DNA of 32,247 nt from Desulfobulbaceae bacterium (GCA_008933635.1 WBUQ01000038.1:1-32247), one strand, 5' to 3'. Numbered from the stretch's first letter, positions 1 through 8,524 are shown. Numbers and translations are program-made. Notes: generated by a model from the letters alone, not told the origin.

Positions 1-1938
1 GTCGGTACAGTGGCCGACCATCCTGACCTTCCCGACAAGCCCCAGTTCCTGCACCAGGGCGTTCAATTCTTCGACAAATCCCGGATTCTCCTTCGTGTCT
101 CCCACCAGAAGGGCCTGGAAATCCTCATGCCGCAACAAGCTGAGAGCCTTGATAAAAACGGCTTGTCCCTTCAGCCGGGTAATGCGGCCAGGGAGCATGA
201 CAACCGGCCTGTCGCCGCTGATCCCCCACTGCCGGCGAAGACGTTCCACCCGCTCCCTTTCGACGTTCTCGGGGGCGAACTGCTCGGTGTCGACCCCGCG
301 GAATATCAGCCTGACACCATTTTTCTTGCCGTAATGTTCGTAAATATGCTGCCTGATGCTCTCGGACACGGCGATGACGGCCATGCCTTTAGTCATGATC
401 GCACTGTAGGCATTGACGGAATAAAAACCGTGGAAGGTGGTGACCAGAACCGGTCGTCGATGGGTCGGCAAGGTCTTCCATGCCAGATAACCGATCCAGG
501 CTGGCATCCTCGATCGCAGGTGGAGGATATCGACCTTTTCCCGCTTGAGCAGAGACCGCAGAGGGAGGATATACCGCAGACACACCGGTGACTTGCTGCC
601 AACGTTCCAGCTGAGATGGGAGCTCCCCTCCTTCTCGAGCTGCGGGACGAGTCGGCCCCCTCCTGAAATGACGATCGACCGGTGCCCCTTCTCTGCGAGA
701 TAGCGTCCAACCTCCAGGGTTCCACGCTCAACTCCACCTCCCTCCAGTTCAGGAAGCATCTGGACCACCGTCAGCCGCCGCTTCTCCCTGACCGCTGCTT
801 TTTCCCTGATCAGCCTCAGATACAGATCGACCGTCTTGGAACACATCAGCGAGGCGGTAAAATGCTGGTGAACCCAGGTCTTGCCGGCCTCGCCCATCCT
901 TGTCAGCTTGTTCCTGTCGGCCAGAGCCTGACGCAAGGCATCCGCCATTACCTGAGGGTTTGAGGGCGGTACCAGCCAGCCGTTGACCCCGTCGACCACG
1001 GTCTCCAGACTGCCGCCATGGGCTGTGGCGATCACCGGCCTGCCCATGGCCATTGCTTCGATGGCAACCTTGCCGAAGGCCTCCGGCTGGCTCGACGAGG
1101 CGGAGACGACAACATCGGCGAGCAGCATGGCGGCAGGCATATCCGAACAGTGCCCTACCAGCTTGACCTTTTCCTCGAGCCCGCCGTCTCTGATCTTTTC
1201 CTGGAGTTTTTTTGTATAGGACTGATTTTCCTCGGTATCTCCCACACAAAGGGCGATAAACGGGATATCCCTGATCAGGGCAAGGCAGTCGATAAACACC
1301 TCCTGGCCCTTCCACTGGGTCAAACGCCCTGGAAGCACGACGACGGGCAACTGCTGGTCATCCAGGTGCCACTTCCTCTTCAGGGTCGCCAGCCGGTCCG
1401 GCGATACCAGGGCCGGATCGAAACACTGGGTTTCAAAGCCACCGTGGATCAGTTCTATCTTCTGCGGATCCAGGCCGTAGTTGTCGATAATATGGTCGCG
1501 TATGGTTTTCGAGACGGCGATGACCTTCTCGCCCTTGGTCATAATGGTCGAGTACTTGTTGACCGAATAGAAGCCATGGAAACTGGTGACCAGGGCCGGA
1601 CGAGTCTCGACCGGGAGCATTTTCCAGGCCAGGTAACCGATCCAGCCGGGAAGCCTCGACCGCAGATGGAGGACATCGATCTTCTCTTCCGACATCAGGT
1701 TGCGAAGCTTCTGGATGTACTTCAGGCAGCGCGAGCTCTTTTCGCCGATATGCTGCCAGTAGATATGCTCGCAGCCTCCCCGCTCCAGCAGCGGCACCAT
1801 TCGTCCGCCCCCGGAGATAACAATGGAACGGTGACCGCAACGCGCAAGGTGAACAGCCAGTTCGAGCGTTTCACCTTCGACGCCGCCCTCCTCCAGTTCA
1901 GGAACGATCTGTATGACGCTCAATCTTTCGGTGGCCAT
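1..1938 (-). CDS. Tandem double glycosyltransferase (two GT4 units in one frame), partial
   Basis: The frame is open without a stop from ATG at 1938 to the window edge (646 codons), so the C-terminus is missing. Residues 6 to about 380 form a complete GT-B, family-4-type glycosyltransferase: glycine-rich start PELEEGGVE, SGGGR near 42-46, SFHGFYSVN near 119, donor-phosphate site GRLTQWKG (R205, K210) and EX7E motif E286/E294. From residue 389 a second copy begins (PELEGGGVE, SGGGR, TFHGFYSVN, GRITRLKG) and runs off the edge before its EX7E motif. The copies are more than half identical by eye. The family transfers sugars from nucleotide-sugar donors to envelope glycans; acceptor unknown. The start overlaps the upstream ELM1-family gene by 19 nt, implying coupled expression. 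Two adjacent genes would be the normal arrangement; a fusion is unusual. Membership in the family is secure; the substrate is not. Confidence 0.88.
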   Translation of the reverse strand, partial: MATERLSVIQIVPELEEGGVEGETLELAVHLARCGHRSIVISGGGRMVPLLERGGCEHIYWQHIGEKSSRCLKYIQKLRNLMSEEKIDVLHLRSRLPGWIGYLAWKMLPVETRPALVTSFHGFYSVNKYSTIMTKGEKVIAVSKTIRDHIIDNYGLDPQKIELIHGGFETQCFDPALVSPDRLATLKRKWHLDDQQLPVVVLPGRLTQWKGQEVFIDCLALIRDIPFIALCVGDTEENQSYTKKLQEKIRDGGLEEKVKLVGHCSDMPAAMLLADVVVSASSSQPEAFGKVAIEAMAMGRPVIATAHGGSLETVVDGVNGWLVPPSNPQVMADALRQALADRNKLTRMGEAGKTWVHQHFTASLMCSKTVDLYLRLIREKAAVREKRRLTVVQMLPELEGGGVERGTLEVGRYLAEKGHRSIVISGGGRLVPQLEKEGSSHLSWNVGSKSPVCLRYILPLRSLLKREKVDILHLRSRMPAWIGYLAWKTLPTHRRPVLVTTFHGFYSVNAYSAIMTKGMAVIAVSESIRQHIYEHYGKKNGVRLIFRGVDTEQFAPENVERERVERLRRQWGISGDRPVVMLPGRITRLKGQAVFIKALSLLRHEDFQALLVGDTKENPGFVEELNALVQELGLVGKVRMVGHCTD

Positions 1939-2897
1939 CTTCTCACAATTTCGGCAGCGCAGCGCCTTGCCTCGTTCAGGGGTTCATGTTCTCGCCACTG
2001 CCCTTCCCCGCCGGCAAGCCAGGCTGAGTACGGTACAGCCAGACCGTGGCGGGCAAGATAATCGGCACTTTTCTTGAATTTGTTGTCAGCACGTCTCCAG
2101 GCAACAGGCAGAATGCCGACCCGGCAACCGGCACTCAGCGCCTCATAGACCATGGACATCGAGTCCGCGGTTACCCAGACGACACTGCTCCTGGCGTACT
2201 GTCCCTCGATCCAGCCAGGCTCTGTTTCCTCAAATCTGAAAAAGTCGACATTGGTCAGTTCACTGGCAATTTCAATCATCATTTCGACCATATCCGACGG
2301 AGTGCGGGGCGACGAGGAAACCGTCCAGTGGACACCCGCCCCACGCTGGACGATGGTCCTGATCCGGTCAACGATTTCAGGTGAGCGCCAATGGTGGCTT
2401 TTCGGGTCAACGCCGCCGAGCAGAATCAGACCGGCCGATACGCTCTTTTCCCCCTGTGGCCGCGAGCAGTTCGGCGGTCCGATCGTCGTCACGATATTGC
2501 CGCCGTCGGCGATCCCGTCATGCAGAGGGGCAAAACAGAGGTCGAACCGCGATCGCAGGTAGGAGGCCGGCACCATGCAGGTGATGGCGGGGATGCCAAG
2601 GGCCCGCTTCATCCTCAGCATCGGGACATGGGTCTGCGTACCGGTGCCGATAAGGAAATCGGCCTCCTGGTATCCCTCCAATCCTGCTGTCTGTTTCTGC
2701 GAGAACAAAAGCCCTGCCAGATCCCACACCATCGCGGGCAGGGTCTGGCGCCGGACCTTGATTTCAATCACTTCAAGGTTTACCAGCGCCTCGAGTTCCC
2801 TCAGAATCCCCCTGGTCTGTTTTTCGTGGCCTGGACGCCCATCCAGAAAAGCAATAACCTGCATTGGCCGTCTATGTTCCGTCATGGGATGCAGCAT
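1920..2897 (-). CDS. ELM1/GtrOC1-like family protein, probable envelope glycan function
   Basis: This 325-residue protein resembles the bacterial members of the mitochondrial-fission ELM1 family (PF06258-type), which have a GT-B-like architecture and often sit in LPS core or O-antigen loci. Visible features are the N-terminal FLDGRPGHEKQTRG segment (about 19-32), LIGTGTQTHVPML (about 84-96), LLGGVDPKSHHW (about 158-169), and a C-terminal WVTADSMSMVYEALSAGCRVGILP stretch with the family's typical D-S-M-S-M-x-E-A pattern. Exact reaction unknown; a glycosyltransferase-like role is inferred from the family and from the overlapping double glycosyltransferase downstream. No strong ribosome-binding site separates the three possible ATG starts (residues 1, 5 and 12), so the N-terminus may be up to 11 residues shorter. 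Confidence 0.82.
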   Translation of the reverse strand: MLHPMTEHRRPMQVIAFLDGRPGHEKQTRGILRELEALVNLEVIEIKVRRQTLPAMVWDLAGLLFSQKQTAGLEGYQEADFLIGTGTQTHVPMLRMKRALGIPAITCMVPASYLRSRFDLCFAPLHDGIADGGNIVTTIGPPNCSRPQGEKSVSAGLILLGGVDPKSHHWRSPEIVDRIRTIVQRGAGVHWTVSSSPRTPSDMVEMMIEIASELTNVDFFRFEETEPGWIEGQYARSSVVWVTADSMSMVYEALSAGCRVGILPVAWRRADNKFKKSADYLARHGLAVPYSAWLAGGEGQWREHEPLNEARRCAAEIVRRWPPKD

Positions 2898-2946
2898 ACA
2901 CCAAAGCCATATCGATGCAAGAAATTGAACCTGCAGAGGCGAAACA

Positions 2947-2973
2947 GCCGTCAGCCGAGGTGGCTGAAACGGC
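2947..2973 (-). terminator. Hairpin downstream of the pilB-like gene
   Basis: Read on the minus strand, GCCG-TT-TCAGCC pairs with GGCTGA-CGGC around a 5-nt loop, giving a 10-bp stem with a 2-nt bulge. It lies 18 nt after the stop of the secretion ATPase gene. Only a weak T-rich stretch (TGTTTCG) follows, so intrinsic termination is likely to be partial. Confidence 0.4.
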
Positions 2974-2990
2974 AGGGCGGGTGCAAGCTA

Positions 2991-5240
2991 TTAGCGCTGT
3001 GCTTGCGGAGGAGGACCAGGAGGTGGCTTGCGGACGCCACCGCCGGCCAGTTTGACGATGATCTGGTTGGATTTCAGCAACCTGGTTGTCATGGTTTTAA
3101 ACAGGTGGCTGGAAACATCCGGGTATTTTTCAATGATCTCATCGATCTTGTCGCCGGGGAAGCGCTTGATGGTGCTCCGCCCCATGGACACGATTGTGGC
3201 CGTCCGCTGCTCCCGGGTGATCGCCGCCATTTCACCGAAATACTCTCCCGGCTCGGTCAGCTCGGCAATCTTCTTGCCACCCTTGATTACCGACAGGGCC
3301 CCGCGGATCAGCTTGAAGAAATCCATATCGGTGTTGCCTTCCCGGATGATGATGTCGCCATCATCATAATTCTCCACATCCGGATTGACGAGATAGGCCG
3401 GCAGGCTTTCCTTGTGGGCGACCGTCCGCCGCAACGCTTCCTCGACGCTGGTTATCCCCTGCCTGACTTTCTCAAGCGCCGCCTCCCGCAGCGGCGTCAT
3501 CCCTTCCTGGATCGCAACCTTGCGCAGCTGGTCCTCCGGGACTTCTGCACTGACGGCCTTGCAGACCTCGTCGGTCATCTCCAGCAGCTCGAAGAAACCC
3601 ACCCGTCCCTTGTAGCCAAGACCGTTGCACTCCGGACAGCCTGCCGGCCCATAGGTGACTACCGTGTCGACCTCATCCTCGCGGAATCCGGCATGGAGCA
3701 ATTCGTCCGGCGAATATTTGACGACCCGCTTGCAGCTGCCGCAGAGCCTGCGCCCAAGCCGCTGCGACAGGACCATCGTTACCGACGAGGCCAGCATGTA
3801 GGAGGGAATACCGATATCCATCATACGGCTGATGGTGGCGGCACTGTCGTTGGTGTGCAGGGTGGAGAAGACGAGATGGCCTGTCATCGCCGCCTTGATG
3901 GCGATCTCGGCCGTTTCCATGTCACGGATCTCACCGACCATGATGATATCCGGATCCTGACGGAGAAAGGCTTTGAGGGCGGCGGCAAAGGTCATGCCGA
4001 CCTCGTTGTGGACGTTGACCTGATTGATGCCCTTGAAGTTGAACTCGACCGGGTCCTCGGCTGTGAGGATCTTGATATCTTCGCTGTTGAGGGAGTTCAG
4101 GGCGCTGTACAGGGTCACCGTCTTGCCGGAGCCGGTCGGACCGGTAACCAGCAGCAGCCCCTGCGGTCTGGAAAGACAGCGCTTGAGCATCTCGAAGGTT
4201 TTCTGTTCGAAGCCGAGTTTGGTCAGGTCGACGTTGAGCGAACTCTTGTCGAGGATACGCAGGACCACCGACTCGCCATACAGCGTCGGCAGGGAAGACA
4301 CCCGGAAGTCGACGGAGCGGTTGCGGCCGACCCGCATCTTGATACGACCGTCCTGGGGTACCCGGCGCTCGGTGATATCGAGGCCGGAGAGGATTTTGAG
4401 CCGCGCGACCAGGGCATTCTTGATCGTCAGCGGCAGGTTCATTGCCTTGAACAGCGAGCCGTCCTTGCGGTAACGGACCTGCATGTTCTTTTCATACGGC
4501 TCGACGTGGATATCCGAGACGCCATCCTGGACGGCCTTGACCAGGATGCCGTTCACCAGCTTGATGATCGGCGCGTCCGAGGCGTGGAACTGATCGAGAT
4601 TCTCATCGCCTTCGGAGGAGTCGATTTCAAAATCGTCGGCCGCCTCCGCCAGGATCGACCCGAAGTCATCGACATTGGTGACCGTCTCCTCCTCGTGAAC
4701 CTCTTCCTTGAAGAAGAAAAAGCTGCGCGCCTCCTCATCGTCGATTCCGTAGTATTTCTTGTAGGCTTCGACGATATCGTGCTCCGTCGACACACAGACG
4801 GACAATTCCTTGTTGAGGGAATTCTGCAGTTCCTCGACCGCCATCGAATCGGTCGGCTCGGCCATCGTGACCTGCAGCGTATTTCCCGCCATCCGCAGCG
4901 GGAAAGCCATGTACTGTTTGGCGGTCTCGTACGGCAGCAGCCGCAGCGCATCCTTGGACGGCGGTTCGTTCTTGATGACTACCGGCGGATAGTTATGCTG
5001 CCGGCTGAGGAAGTTGAAGACGGTGTTCTCATCGATGTAGTCGAGCTTGCGGAGGATGCTGCTCAGCCGACTGCCGCTCTTCTGCATCTCCTTCTTGGCG
5101 CTTTCCAGCTGCGATGGCGTTATGTAGCCAGCCTTGCTCAACAATTCGCCGATCTTGAGTTTTCCGGCACCTGACTGGTCCTTGACAGTCTTCTTCATCG
5201 AAGTGCCGGTCCGACTTGCAGTACTCGCTAACGCAGCCAT
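2991..5240 (-). CDS. pilB: PilB/GspE-type assembly ATPase fused to a cyclic-nucleotide-binding domain
   Basis: This is a hexameric cytoplasmic ATPase that would power type IV pilus or type II secretion assembly. Numbered from the ATG at 5240: an MshEN-like N-domain with two LGELL/SSILRK-type repeats (about 28-85), Walker A GPTGSGKT (367-374), Asp box TAEDPVE (393-399), Walker B IIMVGEIRD (432-440), His box with STLHTND (to 465), and the tetracysteine zinc site (C500, C503, C535, C538). After the usual family end there is a cNMP-binding domain (about 622-727) with an intact phosphate cassette, FGEMA (E670) and QRTAT (R679), then a Pro-rich tail. This start was preferred because AGGA lies 11 nt upstream; ATGs at 5294 and 5198 are possible. 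No pilin or pilus genes lie nearby, so pilB rather than gspE is a guess. Confidence 0.85.
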   Translation of the reverse strand: MAALASTASRTGTSMKKTVKDQSGAGKLKIGELLSKAGYITPSQLESAKKEMQKSGSRLSSILRKLDYIDENTVFNFLSRQHNYPPVVIKNEPPSKDALRLLPYETAKQYMAFPLRMAGNTLQVTMAEPTDSMAVEELQNSLNKELSVCVSTEHDIVEAYKKYYGIDDEEARSFFFFKEEVHEEETVTNVDDFGSILAEAADDFEIDSSEGDENLDQFHASDAPIIKLVNGILVKAVQDGVSDIHVEPYEKNMQVRYRKDGSLFKAMNLPLTIKNALVARLKILSGLDITERRVPQDGRIKMRVGRNRSVDFRVSSLPTLYGESVVLRILDKSSLNVDLTKLGFEQKTFEMLKRCLSRPQGLLLVTGPTGSGKTVTLYSALNSLNSEDIKILTAEDPVEFNFKGINQVNVHNEVGMTFAAALKAFLRQDPDIIMVGEIRDMETAEIAIKAAMTGHLVFSTLHTNDSAATISRMMDIGIPSYMLASSVTMVLSQRLGRRLCGSCKRVVKYSPDELLHAGFREDEVDTVVTYGPAGCPECNGLGYKGRVGFFELLEMTDEVCKAVSAEVPEDQLRKVAIQEGMTPLREAALEKVRQGITSVEEALRRTVAHKESLPAYLVNPDVENYDDGDIIIREGNTDMDFFKLIRGALSVIKGGKKIAELTEPGEYFGEMAAITREQRTATIVSMGRSTIKRFPGDKIDEIIEKYPDVSSHLFKTMTTRLLKSNQIIVKLAGGGVRKPPPGPPPQAQR

Positions 5241-5323
5241 ATTTGCAGTGTTCCTGAAGAGCTTATATCCCGGTTCAACTTCTCCAAACGACATCCCAAT
5301 CGGTTAAAGATACTCGTTTGTCC

Positions 5324-5339
5324 TGCAAAAACAAACCCA
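5324..5339 (-). promoter_or_regulatory. Candidate sigma-54 (-24/-12) promoter of the pilB-like gene
   Basis: On the minus strand TGGGTTTGTTTTTGCA matches the invariant GG and GC dinucleotides at the exact 10-nt spacing and the TTGCA of the -12 element; the CAC of the -24 consensus is not conserved. It lies 30-100 nt upstream of all candidate starts. Sigma-54 control of pilus genes is known in several proteobacteria; here it rests only on this match. Confidence 0.35.
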
Positions 5340-5445
5340 TTAATTGAATATCGGACATGCTGCCGTTATTGCCTTTGAGAAGAAAATGAGAAAAGATCCT
5401 CATCGCGGTCGGCGAGTGAATGGATTCTTCCCGCTGCAGCTCAAA

Positions 5446-6372
5446 CTACATGAACGGGTATCTCCGTTGGATCTCTTCGGCCAGCGGGATCATGATCTCC
5501 CGCATCGAAGGCTCGGCTGCCGGCGAGGTCCGGAGTGTAAAAACATGCTTCCACTCCGCAAGATTACAGTACATGATCAGTTCAGTTTTACAGGAATTGG
5601 GTAAAACTGTCCTCGCCGCCTGGGGGGTGGACGTCTCGAGAAGCTGGAGGTACAGGCGCTCGGTCTCCTCCATCGCCTGTTGCCAGAGGCTGTATTCTGC
5701 AGTGCCTTTTTCAAAGAACATCGGTTTGATGAAGGTTACCTGATTGCCGAATTTTTCCTGACTGTAACGACAGTAGCGCTGACTCTCCTGTAGGAAGGAA
5801 CACGGCCGGTGGCGAACAAGCTCATGGGTTACCGCCCTGTTGACGATGAATTTCACCCCGACAAACCGATGTCGCCGCAACAGTTCGGCCGGCAGTGCAT
5901 CCACCTCATCCAGGCTGAGTTTGCGCACGCCGAGGCCTGCCGGCGGCGCCTGCATATCCTCTTCTGCCACCACGCCGGCGAAGAGAAACGGTGACTTGGC
6001 GGAGAGCACCGACAGGATTCCGCGTATGATCGCGTTGTCGGCATGGGCCGCGCCGGCCTCCCGGTAAGCCCTGATCGAGCCGGTGATGAAACAGCCGGCA
6101 GGTGTCGGATCGATGATCAGGTACCTCGGCTGGCAGGCAAACAGGTCTGCCAGCCGTTCGGGACGGCAGGTGACCTCCACGGTCGCCACGGCCATTTCGA
6201 GCACGGAATTGTGCCCATGAGCGGCAACCTTGGTGACGAAGGGAATGGCCGAATCCTCAGTAATCTTATCTTCACTCTTGTAGCAGATCCTGCCGCAGGC
6301 CTCGAGACGGACCGCCAGCGAGGCACGATCGAGGTCATCCTGGATCTCAAACGAGGGTTCGACAATCTTCAT
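5446..6372 (-). CDS. thyX: Flavin-dependent thymidylate synthase ThyX
   Basis: ThyX converts dUMP to dTMP using methylenetetrahydrofolate and reduced FAD, replacing ThyA. The 308-residue protein has the diagnostic RHRxxSxxxxSxR motif exactly (R187-H188-R189, S192, S197, R199) and the upstream HGHNSVLEM segment (52-60) that helps bind FAD. It is longer than the compact ThyX enzymes of about 220 residues, with the extra sequence between about 100 and 180. The ATG at 6372 is preceded by AAGGA 10 nt upstream, inside the end of nifS; the gap from nifS is only 4 nt, so it is probably co-transcribed with nifU-nifS. The gene ends about 150 nt before the secretion ATPase, which may have its own promoter. 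Confidence 0.95.
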   Translation of the reverse strand: MKIVEPSFEIQDDLDRASLAVRLEACGRICYKSEDKITEDSAIPFVTKVAAHGHNSVLEMAVATVEVTCRPERLADLFACQPRYLIIDPTPAGCFITGSIRAYREAGAAHADNAIIRGILSVLSAKSPFLFAGVVAEEDMQAPPAGLGVRKLSLDEVDALPAELLRRHRFVGVKFIVNRAVTHELVRHRPCSFLQESQRYCRYSQEKFGNQVTFIKPMFFEKGTAEYSLWQQAMEETERLYLQLLETSTPQAARTVLPNSCKTELIMYCNLAEWKHVFTLRTSPAAEPSMREIMIPLAEEIQRRYPFM

Positions 6373-6376
6373 GGGC

Positions 6377-7561
6377 TCAGTTTCCTTTCCAGAAGGGTGA
6401 CATCTGCCTCAGCGACTCGATGATGCCCGGCATCTTTTCCAGGACGAAATCGACCTCGGCCTCGGTGTTATAGGTGCTCAGTGAAAAGCGTATCGAACCG
6501 TGGGCAGCGGTGAACGGCACTCCCATGGCCCGCAGCACATGCGATGGTTCAAGCGAGCCGGAGGTGCAGGCCGAACCGGAGGAGGCGCAGATGTTGTAGC
6601 GGTTCATATGCAGCAGGATCGCCTCACCTTCGACAAATTCGAAGCTGATGTTGCTGGTGTTCGGCAGACGATCGGTCTTGTGGCCGTTCAGCATCGACTT
6701 CGGGACAGCGGCCAGCAGTCCCTCTTCCAGTTTGTCGCGAAGGGCCTTGACCCGCGTGTTTTCATCCTCCATTTTCTCTGCGGCCAGGTCGCAGGCGCGG
6801 CCAAGGGCGACGATCGAGGCCACGTTCTCGGTGCCGCCCCGCCTTCCCTTCTCCTGGTGTCCGCCGGTCAGGAAGGGGACGAACATCGTCCCCCGGCGCA
6901 CGTAAAGAACTCCCACTCCTTTGGGCGCATGCAGTTTATGTCCTGAAAGCGACAGGAAATCGATATCGAGTTCCTTCAGATTGATCGGCACCTTGCCTAC
7001 CGCCTGGACGGCATCGGTATGGAAAAGAATCCCCCTCTCCCTGGCCATCCTGGCCATCCTCTCGATCGGGAAAATGACGCCGGTCTCGTTGTTCGCCCAC
7101 ATCACGCTGACAATGGCGGTATCCTCGGTGAGCGCCTCCGCATATTCATTCAGATCGAGCGTTCCGTCGGCCGCCACCTTCAGCCTGGTCACCCGGTGCT
7201 TGTGGCCGGTCAGGCGGTCGAGGTTCTCGCAGAGATTCTTGATCGCCGGATGCTCCACCCGGGTGGTCACGACATGGCGTTTTTCCGGGTAGGTCTGCAG
7301 GGCGGACAGGATCGCTGTCGAGTCGCTCTCCGTGCCGCAGCTGGTGAAGGTGATCTCTTCCGGATCGGCACCCAGCAGGCTGGCGACCTGTCTCCTGGCC
7401 TTGGCAAGGGCCTGTCCGACCTGGCCGCCGAAGGTGTGCATGCTTGAAGGATTGCCATAGTAATCGGCGAGATAGGGCATCATCGCCTCGAGCACCTCGG
7501 GAGCGATCCTGGTCGTGGCATTGTTATCCATGTAGATAACTGCGTCGTGATGCAGATCCAT
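6377..7561 (-). CDS. nifS: Cysteine desulfurase NifS
   Basis: This PLP enzyme takes sulfur from L-cysteine and passes it as persulfide to the scaffold NifU. Numbered from the ATG at 7561 (394 residues): YMDNNATT at the N-terminus, PLP-stacking H104, D183 in FHTDAVQA, PLP lysine K209 in LSGHKLHAPKG, and the mobile-loop cysteine C332 in SSGSACTSGS. The last motif is the group I (NifS/IscS) type. A TTG at 7564 would be an alternative start, but GGAGG lies 7 nt before the ATG, which therefore decides the start; this ATG shares one base with the nifU stop. No nitrogenase genes are present, so a general Fe-S role is more likely than a nitrogenase-specific one. The NifS name rests partly on the partner being NifU. 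Confidence 0.93.
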   Translation of the reverse strand: MDLHHDAVIYMDNNATTRIAPEVLEAMMPYLADYYGNPSSMHTFGGQVGQALAKARRQVASLLGADPEEITFTSCGTESDSTAILSALQTYPEKRHVVTTRVEHPAIKNLCENLDRLTGHKHRVTRLKVAADGTLDLNEYAEALTEDTAIVSVMWANNETGVIFPIERMARMARERGILFHTDAVQAVGKVPINLKELDIDFLSLSGHKLHAPKGVGVLYVRRGTMFVPFLTGGHQEKGRRGGTENVASIVALGRACDLAAEKMEDENTRVKALRDKLEEGLLAAVPKSMLNGHKTDRLPNTSNISFEFVEGEAILLHMNRYNICASSGSACTSGSLEPSHVLRAMGVPFTAAHGSIRFSLSTYNTEAEVDFVLEKMPGIIESLRQMSPFWKGN

Positions 7562-8397
7562 CAATTTTCCTCCACAATCAGGGTGTCAAGGACCAGTTCG
7601 CGCAGCTTCTTCTCCACGTATTCCTTGATCGTGGTCTGGGATTTCGAACAGCTCTTGCATGCCCCCCGCAGGGACACACTGACGAAATCGCCATCCACGT
7701 CGAGGAGCTCGATGTCGCCGCCGTCCTTTCGCAGGCCGGGCCTGATCTCCCGCTCGAGGACCTCCTCGATCTTCTTGATCTTCTGCAGCGTCGTCATCCT
7801 CTTCGGTTTTTCCATCGGCTTGATCCATTCCAGCTTGCTGCCGGACACCGTCTGCTGGAGGATTTCCCGCAGCCTGTCCTCGCACTTGCCGCACCCCCCG
7901 CCGGCCTTGGTGAAATTGGTGATCTCCTCGACGGAACGGAGGTTGGACTCGTTGATCGCCCGGATGATCTCGAGATCGGTAACCCCGAAGCACTCGCAGA
8001 CGATCTCGCCTTCCGCCATCGGCAGCGCCATCCCACGGTAATCGGCGATCGCCGCTTCGAGGGCCTCCCGGCCCATCACCGAACAGTGCATCTTCTCCTT
8101 CGGCAGGCCGCCGAGAAAATCGGCGATATCCTCGTTGGTGATCTTGGCTGCCTCGTCAAGGGTCATGCCCTTGACCATTTCGGTCAGCGCCGACGAAGAG
8201 GCGATGGCGCTGGCGCAGCCGAAGGTCTTGAACTTGGCGTCGGTAATCACCCCGTTCTCATCGACCTTGATCGTCAGCTTCAGCGCATCACCGCAGGCCA
8301 GCGAGCCGACATCGCCGGTGCCGCTGGCGTTCTCCACTTCACCGACATTGCGCGGATTCAGAAAATGTTCCTTCACCAGGTCCGTATATTCCCACAT
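7561..8397 (-). CDS. nifU: Fe-S cluster scaffold NifU (three-domain)
   Basis: This scaffold assembles Fe-S clusters from sulfur supplied by NifS. The 278-residue protein shows the full classical layout: an IscU-like N-domain with C35, D37, C61 and C105; a central BFD-type [2Fe-2S] domain with C134, C136, C169 and C172; and a C-terminal Nfu domain with the CKSC pair (C247, C250). All cluster-binding residues are present. The start has a strong ribosome-binding site (AGGAG, 7 nt before ATG). It is the first gene of the nifU-nifS-thyX run; the 127-nt gap to pgm probably contains the promoter, but no clear one was identified there. In organisms with NifU-NifS and no isc operon, this pair serves housekeeping cluster assembly; that is inferred here. 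Confidence 0.95.
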   Translation of the reverse strand: MWEYTDLVKEHFLNPRNVGEVENASGTGDVGSLACGDALKLTIKVDENGVITDAKFKTFGCASAIASSSALTEMVKGMTLDEAAKITNEDIADFLGGLPKEKMHCSVMGREALEAAIADYRGMALPMAEGEIVCECFGVTDLEIIRAINESNLRSVEEITNFTKAGGGCGKCEDRLREILQQTVSGSKLEWIKPMEKPKRMTTLQKIKKIEEVLEREIRPGLRKDGGDIELLDVDGDFVSVSLRGACKSCSKSQTTIKEYVEKKLRELVLDTLIVEEN

Positions 8398-8524
8398 AGA
8401 CTAACTCCTGAATATTGTTTGTCAGAAAGGCCACACATCGAGTTGACAATAATACCAAAGCCACAAAAAGCAACCGCCTTTTACTCCCTCCCGCCGGCGC
8501 GTCAACCGTCATCCGGGGGCCTGT

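Noticed and set aside
2391-5174. Very long plus-strand open frame opposite the pilB-like gene and ELM1 gene
   Set aside because: It is antisense to two well-supported genes; its composition is that expected from GC-rich codon bias, and no motif is recognisable.
8398-8524. Search for a terminator of pgm and a promoter of nifU in the gap
   Set aside because: A TTGACG and a plus-strand TTGACA were seen, but neither has a credible -10 box at proper spacing, and no stable hairpin with a T-run follows pgm.
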